From the NCBI RefSeq assembly GCF_000803215.1, contig NZ_JSXC01000001.1, forward strand, positions 84,624 to 148,623: DNA of 64,000 nucleotides, in the 5' to 3' direction. Every line of letters begins with the position of its first letter. The first letter of the stretch is position 1. Positions 31,228-39,368 of this stretch are shown here, piece by piece. Source of the stretch: Pectobacterium fontis. Lineage in GTDB: Bacteria; Pseudomonadota; Gammaproteobacteria; Enterobacterales; Enterobacteriaceae. The notes under the pieces are model-generated. The model saw only the letters and a program-made list of their open reading frames with translations, was not told the DNA's origin and did no database searches. The position numbers and the translations under genes are program-made.

Positions 31228-32176
31228 GGCGTTTCTGACTTAGCAATAAGAGAAGGAAAACGGCAGCGCCAATGACGCCAAGAATCACGCTTACTGGAAT
31301 TTCGAAAGGATAGCGGATCACACGGCTGATAATATCGCAGCACAGTACCAGCCCACCGCCGAGTAGGCACACCCAGGGGATCGTTTTGCGCACATTGTCG
31401 CCCAGCATCATGCTGATCAGATTTGGCACAATCAGCCCGATAAAGGGTAGGTTCCCCACCACCACCACCACCACGCCGCTGACGACAGCGATAATACTCA
31501 GCCCCATCATCATTACCTGCCGGTAATTAAGGCCGACATTAACGGAAAATTCGCGCCCCATTCCTGCAACCGTAAAGCGATCGGCGATCCAACAGGCCAC
31601 CAGCGTTAACACGCCCACCAGCCAGAGCAGTTCATAGCGCCCTTGTAAGACACCGGAGAAATCACCCGACTCCCAACCGCCAAGCGCCTGCAACAGATCA
31701 AAATACATCGCCCCAAATGTGGTGATTGAACTGATAACCGCCCCCAGCATAATGCCCACCAGCGGCACCACCAGCGCCGATTTCAGCACGATCCGCTGGA
31801 GCAGCATCATGAACAGGAAGGTGCCCGCCAACGCAAACAGACTTGCCACTATCATCTTGGTGAAAATTGTCGCACTGGGCACGGCAATCATCACCACCAG
31901 TAAACCGAAGCTGGCTGACTGTGTGGTCCCAGCCAAAGACGGTTCGACAAAACGGTTTTGCGTCAGCAACTGCATGATAAGACCGGCGACACTCATGGCA
32001 CTGCCTGCCAGCAACAACGCCAGCGTACGGGGAACGCGGCTGATAAAGAAGATATCGCGCATTTCTGGATCGTTCCAGACGGCCTGCATAGTCAGTTGTC
32101 CTGCCCCAACAAACAGGCTGACAACGATCATGCAGGCCAGAAACAACAGACCCAGCGAGTAGTAAAAAGGCTTCAT
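31214..32176 (-). CDS. Iron-siderophore ABC transporter permease 1 (FecCD family)
   Basis: Second FecCD-type permease; the two presumably form a heterodimeric channel. The 320-residue product has about nine hydrophobic helices, the motif RVPRTLALLLAGSAMSVAGLIMQ near the N-terminus (typical of BtuC/FecD proteins) and GLIVPNLISMMLGDN near the coupling helix. It begins 21 bp after the binding-protein gene and overlaps the next permease by 14 bp. It is the CeuB/YclN-like member of the pair. Confidence 0.9.
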   Translation of the reverse strand: MKPFYYSLGLLFLACMIVVSLFVGAGQLTMQAVWNDPEMRDIFFISRVPRTLALLLAGSAMSVAGLIMQLLTQNRFVEPSLAGTTQSASFGLLVVMIAVPSATIFTKMIVASLFALAGTFLFMMLLQRIVLKSALVVPLVGIMLGAVISSITTFGAMYFDLLQALGGWESGDFSGVLQGRYELLWLVGVLTLVACWIADRFTVAGMGREFSVNVGLNYRQVMMMGLSIIAVVSGVVVVVVGNLPFIGLIVPNLISMMLGDNVRKTIPWVCLLGGGLVLCCDIISRVIRYPFEIPVSVILGVIGAAVFLLLLLSQKRHVSQ

Positions 32177-32197
32177 TGATTCTGCCGTAATCTGCCG

Positions 32198-33163
32198 TTA
32201 TTTCTTATCCAGCGCATCGCTGACGGTACTCACCAGGTTTTTATAGCTTTGCAGCCCACCAGCGATATACAGCGAGGCAGACTCCAGGTAGATCACATGG
32301 TTATTTTTCCAGGCATTGGTTTTGTGAATCAGTGGGTTATCCAGTACCTGTTGGGCAGATTCCCCACCTGGACGGCCAATCGCACTGTCACGATCGAGGA
32401 TGAACAACCATTCAGGGTTCACACTCAGCAAGAATTCTGATGTGACCACGTTGCCGTGACGCCCGGAGTCAGGGAACTCCGTTGCTGGTTTGAACCCCAG
32501 TTCATCAAACACAAAACCAAAGCGCGATTTGGGGCCATAGGCAGACATTTTCCCGCCGCTGACCATCAGAACTAACGCATTGCCTACCTTTTCCGTTTTG
32601 GCGCGCGTTTGAGCGATCTGCTGTTTAAATTCTTCAATCTGTTTTTTCGCTTCGTCTTCTTTGCCGAAAATGGCACCCAGTTGCTCAGTACGCTGGATAA
32701 AGCTCGTCATAAACTGGTGTTCATCCACATCCATTGAGATCGTCGGGGCAATCCCGCTCAATTTGTCGTAAGCATCACGCGTGCGCCCACCGGCGATAAT
32801 CAGATCAGGTTTAGCGCTGCTGAGCGCCTCATAGGCAGGTTCAAACAGCGTCCCGGCGTTCAGGTAAGTATCGCTGTTATATTTTGATAAAAACGCAGGC
32901 AGCGGCGTACTACTTTTCGGTACACCGGCAATACCCTCAACGTTCAGCGCATCCAGCGTGTCCAGCACGGCGGGATCAAACACAATCACTTTCTTCGGCG
33001 GCTGTGGCACCTGTGTGGTGCCCTGTGCATGCTCAATGCTGATCGTGTGGCTTTTTTCTGAAGATGATGCCTGCTGATCGCAGCCAGCCAGGACAAACAT
33101 CGATGCCAGTAACGTCGCCTTCACTGCAAACGCTGCATGTAATCGCACCGCATTTAACCGCAT
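32198..33163 (-). CDS. Iron-siderophore substrate-binding lipoprotein
   Basis: Periplasmic receptor of the importer, class III (helical backbone) binding protein. The signal ends in a lipobox (VLAGC, Cys 28), so it should be membrane-anchored, and the mature protein shows the Fe3+-siderophore pattern (KKVIVFDPAVLDTLDALNVEGIAGVP, PDLIIAGGRTRDAYDKLSGIAPT). Length is 321 residues. It resembles CeuE/YclQ-type proteins; the siderophore cannot be named from sequence. A GGAG ribosome-binding site lies before ATG 33163. It is the first gene of the operon, with a Fur-like box upstream (33228-33246). No receptor or biosynthesis gene is adjacent. Confidence 0.9.
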   Translation of the reverse strand: MRLNAVRLHAAFAVKATLLASMFVLAGCDQQASSSEKSHTISIEHAQGTTQVPQPPKKVIVFDPAVLDTLDALNVEGIAGVPKSSTPLPAFLSKYNSDTYLNAGTLFEPAYEALSSAKPDLIIAGGRTRDAYDKLSGIAPTISMDVDEHQFMTSFIQRTEQLGAIFGKEDEAKKQIEEFKQQIAQTRAKTEKVGNALVLMVSGGKMSAYGPKSRFGFVFDELGFKPATEFPDSGRHGNVVTSEFLLSVNPEWLFILDRDSAIGRPGGESAQQVLDNPLIHKTNAWKNNHVIYLESASLYIAGGLQSYKNLVSTVSDALDKK

Positions 33164-33196
33164 AAGTGTGTCTCCATTTCGCTATTTATTGCCGAA

Positions 33197-33222
33197 TGCC
33201 TCGTAGAACACCCGACGAGGCA
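33197..33222 (-). promoter_or_regulatory. Hairpin in the leader of the siderophore operon
   Basis: TGCCTCGT (33197-33204) and ACGAGGCA (33215-33222) form a perfect 8-bp stem with a 10-nt loop, 34-59 nt upstream of the binding-protein start codon. No T tract follows on the minus strand, so it is not a terminator. A role in mRNA stability or translation is possible but unproven. Confidence 0.5.
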
Positions 33223-33227
33223 ATAAA

Positions 33228-33246
33228 GAATTTAATTATCATTCGC
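33228..33246 (-). promoter_or_regulatory. Candidate Fur box of the siderophore operon
   Basis: The minus strand reads GCGAATGATAATTAAATTC. The AATGATAAT core matches the Fur consensus GATAATGATAATCATTATC, and several flanking positions also agree (about 12-13 of 19). It lies about 65 bp upstream of the first gene of an iron importer, where iron repression is expected. Matching was by eye only. Confidence 0.6.
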
Positions 33247-33440
33247 ATTAAAGCAAAAATTGTAACCGAATGGACACACTCATGCCTAGCGATTATGTCT
33301 ACCCTCCTCTTGATGTAAGTCAGAGAAGTGATGTAAATCAGGAAAGCGCCACAGGAAAGTCGATTCAATGGTATCCTTGCCACTTTCCTGTCTGTTTGCC
33401 TGACGTCAGGCTCAGCGCATACACGTAGCTAACTGCATAT

Positions 33441-34868
33441 ATGGCCGAGAAAACACAACCCACTTTTTTCATTCATGACTACGAAACGTTCGGCAAACAT
33501 CCCGCGCGCGACCGCCCCGCGCAGTTTGCTGGTATCCGTACCGATATGGATTTCAATATTATCGGTGAGCCGCTCGTCATTTATTGTCGTCCGTCGGATG
33601 ATTACCTGCCGGAACCGGAAGCGGTGATGATCACCGGCATTACCCCACAGGTCGCGCTGGCGAAAGGGGTCAATGAGGTAGAATTCGCCCGCCAGATTCA
33701 CGAGGCGTTCAGCGTGCCCGGCACCTGCATTATGGGCTATAACAATATTCGCTTTGATGACGAAGTCAGCCGCAATCTTTTCTATCGTAACTTCTACGAT
33801 CCTTACGCTTACAGTTGGCAGAACGGTAATTCTCGTTGGGATTTACTGGATGCACTGCGTGCCTGTTATGCTCTGCGACCAGAAGGCATCGTCTGGCCGG
33901 AAAACGCTGACGGGCTGCCCAGTTTTCGCCTTGAACATCTGACAAAAGCCAACGGCATTGCCCACGAACACGCGCATGATGCGATGTCCGACGTTTATGC
34001 CACCATCGCCATGGCCAAACTGTTCAAACAGGCGCAGCCCAAGCTATTTGACTATCTGTTCCCGCTGCGGAACAAAAACAAAATCTCCGCACTGATTGAT
34101 ATCCCGCAGATGAAGCCGCTCGTTCATATTTCCGGTATGTTTGGCGCGGCGAGAAGCAACACCAGTTGGGTCGTGCCGCTCGCCTGGCACCCGGATAACC
34201 GTAATGCGGTCATCATGTGCGATCTGGCTGGTGATATGACGCCGCTGCTGGAACTGGACAGCGACGCATTACGTGAGCGGTTATATACGCGGCGGGATGC
34301 GCTGGAGGCCGATCAGAGCACGGTGCCGCTCAAGCTGGTGCACATCAATAAATGTCCGGTATTAGCGCCAGCCAATACGTTGCGACCAGAAGACGCAGAA
34401 AGAGTAGGTATTGACCGCCAACGCTGTCTGGATAACCTGACGCTGCTGCGTAATAACGCGAGCGTTAGAGAAAAAGTGGTGGCACTGTTTGCCGACGCGC
34501 CCGCTTTCGCCGCGCCTGATGATGTCGATTTGCGGCTGTATGATGGTTTCTTTGGCGATGCTGACCGCATGGCGATGAAAATAATCCAGGAGACCGCACC
34601 GCAGAATCTCCCTGCGTTGGATCTTACGTTTGCCGATAACCGTCTGGAGCCACTGTTTTTTCGTTATCGCGCACGTAATTTTCCCGGCACGCTGGACGAT
34701 CGCGAGCAGCAGCGCTGGCTGCAACATCGGCGGGCGGTGTTTACGCCAGAACGTTTGCAGGACTATCTGTCAGAACTCAATAACCTGTATCAGCTTCATG
34801 AAGACGATAAAGAGAAGATGGCACAGTTAAAAGCGCTTTACGCCTATGCACAAAAGCTGGTGGGATAA
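33441..34868 (+). CDS. sbcB: Exodeoxyribonuclease I
   Basis: 3'-5' single-strand DNA exonuclease used in recombination and mismatch repair. The 475-residue product starts MAEKTQPTFFIHDYETFGKHPARDRPAQF. The first catalytic acidic pair of the DEDDh family is in IHDYETFG, and HAHDAMSDVYATIAMAK supplies the later H and D. The SH3-like and C-terminal domains that bind SSB follow. Length equals the E. coli enzyme. It is divergent from the siderophore operon and monocistronic, ending in a strong terminator. Confidence 0.97.
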   Translation: MAEKTQPTFFIHDYETFGKHPARDRPAQFAGIRTDMDFNIIGEPLVIYCRPSDDYLPEPEAVMITGITPQVALAKGVNEVEFARQIHEAFSVPGTCIMGYNNIRFDDEVSRNLFYRNFYDPYAYSWQNGNSRWDLLDALRACYALRPEGIVWPENADGLPSFRLEHLTKANGIAHEHAHDAMSDVYATIAMAKLFKQAQPKLFDYLFPLRNKNKISALIDIPQMKPLVHISGMFGAARSNTSWVVPLAWHPDNRNAVIMCDLAGDMTPLLELDSDALRERLYTRRDALEADQSTVPLKLVHINKCPVLAPANTLRPEDAERVGIDRQRCLDNLTLLRNNASVREKVVALFADAPAFAAPDDVDLRLYDGFFGDADRMAMKIIQETAPQNLPALDLTFADNRLEPLFFRYRARNFPGTLDDREQQRWLQHRRAVFTPERLQDYLSELNNLYQLHEDDKEKMAQLKALYAYAQKLVG

Positions 34869-34873
34869 GGCAC

Positions 34874-34902
34874 AAAAAAGCGGAGCACAATGCTCCGCTT
34901 TT
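34874..34902. terminator. Bidirectional terminator between sbcB and plaP
   Basis: AAAAGCGGAGCA and TGCTCCGCTTTT form a perfect 12-bp stem around CAA. A and T tracts on both sides suit both convergent genes, sbcB (plus) and plaP (minus). Confidence 0.9.
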
Positions 34903-34928
34903 CTCTTTTAGGTAAGTCGTCAGTTTAT

Positions 34929-36296
34929 TTAAACGGGTTCTTCGCTACATTGCGGTACTGGCTGGCGGAAGCTGCGCGTCACAAACGCCAGATACAGCAG
35001 CCCGATAGTTGCCCACACCAGACCCAGCGTCATGGAACTGGCTTCCAGATTCACCCACAGCGCCCCCACCGTCAACGCGCCCAGCACGGGCAGCACGAGG
35101 AAGTTGAGCGTGTCTTTCACCGTACGGTTACGGCGCTCACGAATATAGAACTGTGAAATAACCGACAGGTTCACGAACGTAAATGCTACCAGCGCACCGA
35201 AATTAATCAGCGCAGTCGCCGTCACCAGGTCGAACGACACCGCAGACAGGGCAATCGCACCAACCAGTAAGACGTTCAGAGCAGGCGTACGCCATTTCGG
35301 GTGGATATAACCAAAGAAACGCTCAGGGAATACCCCATCACGCCCCATTACATACATCAGGCGAGATACGCCAGCGTGTGCAGCCATACCGGATGCCAGC
35401 ACGGTAACGCAAGAGAACACCAGAATAACGGACTGGAAGAATTTACCCGCAACGTACAGCATGATTTCCGGCTGAGACGCATCCGGCTCTTTAAAGCGAG
35501 AAATATCCGGGAAGTACAGTTGCAGAAAATACGCCACAGCAACAAAGATCACGCCGCCGATCAGCGCGGTCAGGAAGATGGCTTTGGGGATCACCCGGCC
35601 GGCATCCTGCGTTTCTTCCGACAGAGAACTGATACCGTCAAAACCCAGGAACGAGAAACAGAGAATAGTTGCCCCGGTGATCATCGGCACCACATGGGCG
35701 TTCTCAGACCAGAACGGACGCGTGCTGGTCAGCGTACCGGCACCTTCTCCCAGATAGACACCGTGAATCACCAGCCCGAGGAAGACCGCCATGATAGCAA
35801 CCTGAACCACTACGATAATGGCGTTCAGGTTCGCAACCAGACTGATACCACGCAGGTTAAACAGCGTCATTAACCCAACCAGCGCCGCGACAAAAATCCA
35901 TGACGGGACGCCAGGGAAAATCGCTTCAAGATAGATTTTCGCCAGCAAAATGTTGATCATCGGCATGAACAGATAGTCCAGCAGCGATGACCAGCCAACC
36001 ATAAACCCGACATGTGGGCTGATCGCTTTTTGCGCATACGTATAGGCAGAACCAGCAGACGGGAAACGTTTTACCAATTTGCCATAGCTCAACGCCGTGA
36101 ACAGAATCGCGACCAGCGCAAACGCATAGGCGGTAGCGACGTGACCGTCGGTCAGTCCAGATACGATGCCAAAGGTATCAAAAATGGTCATCGGCTGCAT
36201 GTAGGCCAGCCCCATCATGACAACAGGCCACAGCGTAAGCGTTCTTTTTAACTGAGCTCGTTTTGCGCCAGCAGGCTGGGAGGTTTCAAGAGACAC
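34929..36296 (-). CDS. plaP: Low-affinity putrescine importer PlaP (APC superfamily)
   Basis: Proton-coupled amino acid/polyamine permease with about 12 transmembrane helices. It matches E. coli PlaP (YeeF) closely: [35 protein letters not shown], then [16 protein letters not shown]. In E. coli PlaP imports putrescine and supports pilus-driven surface motility. The frame opens at a GTG at 36305, but a second GTG at 36296 is preceded by GGAGG at the ideal 8-nt distance, giving 455 residues (E. coli 452). An unusually long gene-free leader of about 600 bp lies upstream and contains an intrinsic terminator. Confidence 0.93.
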   Translation of the reverse strand: MSLETSQPAGAKRAQLKRTLTLWPVVMMGLAYMQPMTIFDTFGIVSGLTDGHVATAYAFALVAILFTALSYGKLVKRFPSAGSAYTYAQKAISPHVGFMVGWSSLLDYLFMPMINILLAKIYLEAIFPGVPSWIFVAALVGLMTLFNLRGISLVANLNAIIVVVQVAIMAVFLGLVIHGVYLGEGAGTLTSTRPFWSENAHVVPMITGATILCFSFLGFDGISSLSEETQDAGRVIPKAIFLTALIGGVIFVAVAYFLQLYFPDISRFKEPDASQPEIMLYVAGKFFQSVILVFSCVTVLASGMAAHAGVSRLMYVMGRDGVFPERFFGYIHPKWRTPALNVLLVGAIALSAVSFDLVTATALINFGALVAFTFVNLSVISQFYIRERRNRTVKDTLNFLVLPVLGALTVGALWVNLEASSMTLGLVWATIGLLYLAFVTRSFRQPVPQCSEEPV

Positions 36297-36655
36297 GGCG
36301 TTCACCTCCGTTCATCACGGTGGAAGCATACGCACTGGAAACAAATGCATGGATACAGGGCCAGCCTGAATCACGATGAGAAGAGGTAGCTGAGACAGCA
36401 CCAGAAATAACTTGCGACGGCGTCGCGCCATAACCAATGCTTTGACAGCATAAACCGGCGGGCACCGGTGCGAAACTGACTAATTGACCCATTCTTCCTT
36501 TCCTCACTGTGCTCACAGGCACACACAAAATTATCTATCCGGATCGTTGTCCGGCCTCTTTCGTTGAAGACCCTATGCCCAGTACACCAGAGCCACAGAG
36601 AAGGTAGAAAACCACACCAATACCTCTGTAACTTGAAGTATGACGAGCATAAATG

Positions 36656-36693
36656 TAAAAAAATAACCGACGCTATTAGACGTCGGTTATTTG
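36656..36693 (-). terminator. Intrinsic terminator upstream of plaP
   Basis: On the minus strand AAATAACCGACG (36693-36682) pairs perfectly with CGTCGGTTATTT (36673-36662) across an 8-nt loop, and T residues continue to 36658. It lies 229 bp after ycgR and about 360 bp before plaP. It either ends the ycgR transcript after a long 3' UTR or acts as an attenuator in the plaP leader. Confidence 0.85.
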
Positions 36694-36830
36694 CAAGGCG
36701 CGTATTCTGCACCAGACGATCTCATCTGACAAGGCTCAGAGAACGTTGGAAACAATTTATTTGCTCTCATCCTATGTTAAACAGCATGCACTGTTTTTTT
36801 GCATGAAAAACAATCACATTTAACACCGCG

Positions 36831-36846
36831 GCTCGAATTATTTAGG
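36831..36846 (-). repeat. Dispersed repeat core, copy 2
   Basis: The 16-mer CTCGAATTATTTAGGG is identical to that at 43223-43238 and differs at one position from the reverse complement of 3228-3243. Confidence 0.65.
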
Positions 36847-36921
36847 GCAAATAAGTTAATTATCGTAATAAAAAACGTTGCTATTATGTGTGAAGCCCAA
36901 ACAAAAACTTGTACTTAAAAC

Positions 36922-37668
36922 TTATAATTCCTGAAACCGCTTTTTCTTTTCGTTTTGTAATCTTTCCAGTTCAAAAATCACCTGCTGGAGATCACGCTCC
37001 TGTGCCGCATTTAGTGAAGGGAATTTGAAACTCAGACGCTGCGTCAGTTTCACCTCACCTTTATTATCGACCACCTTCACCATTGCCTGACCGACGAACT
37101 GCAAATCGACGCAGAAGAAACCGTGGTCGGCAAGATCCATTTCCACGCCCTGAATGATGTCACCTTCGGTCAACAACCCGGTGGTATCACGGTCGGTATA
37201 CAGGCTCAGCCCCCCTAAAGAGATATCTTTGATAGTGAACTGGAAAGCACTCTCATCTGGCAGTTCGCCACTACAGGTTAGCGGTGGCCACAGTGGCGTA
37301 TTGATACGGAAATAGGTTCTGCGTTGGATAAGATAAAGGTATTCAGGGATCTGCGCGCTAAAGGCTGGCAACCCATCGTAATCCACGGTTTTCGCAATTT
37401 CGGCATTAAATTCGACTCTCGCGCCAGCAGGCTCGGCAACGAAAGACATCATGCCCGCGTACAGCGCTCGGCTGTTCTCTCGCTCAACGCCACCAAGGTC
37501 AAAAACAAACAAATTATTATCGGGCTCGACATCAAGAATTTTACTGATGAACTGTCCGTGAGAATGATGAATCATCAAAGACGTATCATTCTTTTTTAAT
37601 TCACGCAAGGTTGCACAGATAGCCAGTTTGTTGCGCTTAACAAACTGCTCTTTCACATTTTCATTCAC
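36922..37668 (-). CDS. ycgR: Flagellar brake protein YcgR (PilZ domain, c-di-GMP receptor)
   Basis: Binds cyclic di-GMP and slows the flagellar motor. An N-terminal YcgR domain (about residues 1-105) is followed by a PilZ domain whose c-di-GMP motif is visible: QRRTYFRI (RxxxR) and IKDISLGG (D/NxSxxG). Start choice: the frame opens with ATG at 37686 and has ATG at 37677, but GTG at 37668 follows GGGG at 9 nt and gives (M)NENVKEQFVKRN, best aligned with E. coli MSHYHEQFLKQN. The product is then 248 residues (E. coli 244). A sigma-28 promoter match upstream (37827-37853) fits its place in the flagellar regulon. Confidence 0.9.
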   Translation of the reverse strand: MNENVKEQFVKRNKLAICATLRELKKNDTSLMIHHSHGQFISKILDVEPDNNLFVFDLGGVERENSRALYAGMMSFVAEPAGARVEFNAEIAKTVDYDGLPAFSAQIPEYLYLIQRRTYFRINTPLWPPLTCSGELPDESAFQFTIKDISLGGLSLYTDRDTTGLLTEGDIIQGVEMDLADHGFFCVDLQFVGQAMVKVVDNKGEVKLTQRLSFKFPSLNAAQERDLQQVIFELERLQNEKKKRFQEL

Positions 37669-37826
37669 CGCTTTCATCCCCACCATTATGTCAATGGCTT
37701 ATTTGATGCACGCCTCTCCGCAACCCTTCAATTTAAAAATTAATTGTTCAATTCAAACAACTTAATTTTATCTCGATAGAATCATACGGAATGCTTGAAA
37801 TCACACGATACAAACTGGTGAAAACG

Positions 37827-37853
37827 TTATCGGTAATGTTCTCAACTACTTTA
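37827..37853 (-). promoter_or_regulatory. Sigma-28 (FliA) promoter of ycgR
   Basis: On the minus strand TAAA (37853-37850), 15 nt, then ACCGATAA (37834-37827). This matches the flagellar class 3 consensus TAAA-N15-GCCGATAA at 11 of 12 positions, about 160 bp before the ycgR start. Confidence 0.75.
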
Positions 37854-37863
37854 GCGGAATAAT

Positions 37864-37907
37864 AGGAAAAAGTGATCAGGGAAGACAAATAATATGCCTC
37901 TCCCCTG
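37864..37907 (-). terminator. Possible terminator of the citrate lyase operon
   Basis: On the minus strand CAGGGGA pairs with TTCCCTG (one G-U pair) across a long loop, and a TTTTT tract follows a few bases later. It lies 25 bp after the citG stop. The loop is long, so confidence is moderate. Confidence 0.5.
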
Positions 37908-37931
37908 TTCCTTTGTATGGCATGTGTGACG

Positions 37932-38837
37932 TTATTCGGTAGGATACTGATACAGCAACCAGGTCAGCGCCAGTAAATCGGCACTCCCGCCAGGACTAAG
38001 ATTTCGCGCAATCAACGCCTCATCCATCCGGTTCAACGCCTGGCGATTTAGCGGGCCAGCCAGTAATTTCTGCGCATAGTCTTGCACAAATGCCAGGCCG
38101 TCCATGCCGCCGCGTGAAACGACATTGGTGTCAGGATTGTGCGCCATCAGCACCAACAACGTCTGTAACAACGCCGTTTCTTCATCAGAACCGTCAGCTA
38201 TCGCCTGCTGTAACGCAGGTAACGCGTACTGGCATACGGTATTGAAACCGCTAGCAGCTTCTCCCCTCGCGCCCGTCAGGCCATGACGTTGAAAAAGATG
38301 CTCACCCGCCGTTGCTGCACCAGCGCACGTCTCAAGCTCCTTATGCACCAGATCGTGGCACATGGCGGCAACGCTGTCGCACAGGCTACGCTGTGTCACA
38401 GGCTCTCCCCGCCCTGCCAGCCAACCGGCGGCGGTGCACAGCAGGCCAAATGCGAAAATTCCACCTTTGTGGGTATTCACGCCTTTCGTCGCTGACAACA
38501 TCGCCTGCTCGCAGGCGATGCCAATAGGTCGAACCTGAGACAGTAACCGTGCCAGAGGTACACGAGCATGCTGATAACCCGCGTCGGTAAAACGGCGAAA
38601 CCAGGGAGAAATCGCCTGAATGCTGGTCTGAAACAGCGCCACATCCATATCACGATGCGCACCATTATTGGCACGATCCACCAATCCGGGCTTTGGCGTC
38701 AGCATCACTTCCATCGTCAGCGCCTGCGCGACTCGCCGATCAATATCCGGTAACGGAGCACATTCTCGATACTCACGGGCGACGGAACGAGATGTCGTAA
38801 CCGACCGTACACTGTCAGGCTGGCGTAAAGTAGGCAT
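37932..38837 (-). CDS. citG: Triphosphoribosyl-dephospho-CoA synthase CitG
   Basis: Makes the precursor of the citrate lyase prosthetic group from ATP and dephospho-CoA. The frame is open to 38993, but the ATG at 38837 follows AGGAAA and yields 301 residues (MPTLRQPDSVRSVTTS...), a normal size. Family motifs are EVMLTPKPGLVDRANNGAHRDMD, then NTHKGGIFAFGLL and LSPGGSADLLALTWLL at the C-terminus. It overlaps citX by 23 bp; in some bacteria the two are fused, here they are separate. It is the last gene of the operon. Confidence 0.95.
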   Translation of the reverse strand: MPTLRQPDSVRSVTTSRSVAREYRECAPLPDIDRRVAQALTMEVMLTPKPGLVDRANNGAHRDMDVALFQTSIQAISPWFRRFTDAGYQHARVPLARLLSQVRPIGIACEQAMLSATKGVNTHKGGIFAFGLLCTAAGWLAGRGEPVTQRSLCDSVAAMCHDLVHKELETCAGAATAGEHLFQRHGLTGARGEAASGFNTVCQYALPALQQAIADGSDEETALLQTLLVLMAHNPDTNVVSRGGMDGLAFVQDYAQKLLAGPLNRQALNRMDEALIARNLSPGGSADLLALTWLLYQYPTE

Positions 38838-39345
38838 GGACTTTTTCCTCAATGTGCTCAAGCAGCTCAGGCAGCGAATGGCGACGCGAACGGCTACAGG
38901 CGTGTGCCATTTGATCGCACAATAAGCAGGTACGCCCGCTATGCGCCAGCATCGTTCGGCCAATCGATCCCTCTTCCGGGCTGAAGATGTCAAAATCCCA
39001 CAACCGACCTAGCTCATGGTTGTCTTCCAGCGCAATGGTCGCCGCTTTCACCGACAGCGCATCTTTGGTGATCGCCCACAGCCCTTCCGCCCCCGTTGCC
39101 AGCCAGAATGTTTGCTGTTCCAGCACCGTCCAGCCTCGCGTCTGACACAGCGAGGCAAATGCCTTGATGGCTTCCGCCATCACCTGCCGATAATCGTCGT
39201 TATCTTTTATTGGCCCCGGCGTAACCAACGTCAGCGATACCAACGTCGCACCGTGCCGAACGAGCCATTCTTGCTGGCGACTGGCGCGGCGCTCCTTCGC
39301 CGCGAGTAAGGTTTCAAGCGAGATGGAAACAGCCTTTGTCATCAT
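38815..39345 (-). CDS. citX: Apo-citrate lyase phosphoribosyl-dephospho-CoA transferase CitX
   Basis: Attaches the prosthetic group to the acyl carrier protein CitD. The 176-residue product has the family segments TPGPIKDN, LGRLWDFDIFSPE and the cysteine motif RTCLLCDQMAHAC. The frame opens with ATG at 39357, but the ATGATG at 39345/39342 is preceded by GAGGG at 5-8 nt and is preferred. It lies 23 bp after citF and overlaps citG. Confidence 0.93.
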   Translation of the reverse strand: MMTKAVSISLETLLAAKERRASRQQEWLVRHGATLVSLTLVTPGPIKDNDDYRQVMAEAIKAFASLCQTRGWTVLEQQTFWLATGAEGLWAITKDALSVKAATIALEDNHELGRLWDFDIFSPEEGSIGRTMLAHSGRTCLLCDQMAHACSRSRRHSLPELLEHIEEKVHAYFTPA

Positions 39346-39368
39346 CGATTCCCTCATGGGTTTGCCGC

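Larger units (their letters stand above)
36306..36921. other. 616-bp gene-free interval upstream of plaP
   Basis: It holds the plaP ribosome-binding site, an intrinsic terminator reading toward plaP (36656-36693) and one copy of the dispersed core CTCGAATTATTTAGGG (36831-36846). Minus-strand frames of 80 codons (36286-36528) and 113 codons (36371-36712) exist, but neither resembles a known protein. The longer one starts just before the terminator and runs through it, as a leader peptide might. I find no sigma-70 promoter that I can defend. Confidence 0.5.

Noticed and set aside
36371..36712. 113-codon minus-strand frame upstream of plaP as a gene
   Set aside because: The product resembles no protein I know, contains the perfect terminator stem in its 5' part and lacks a clear ribosome-binding site. 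Kept only as a possible leader peptide in the finding.
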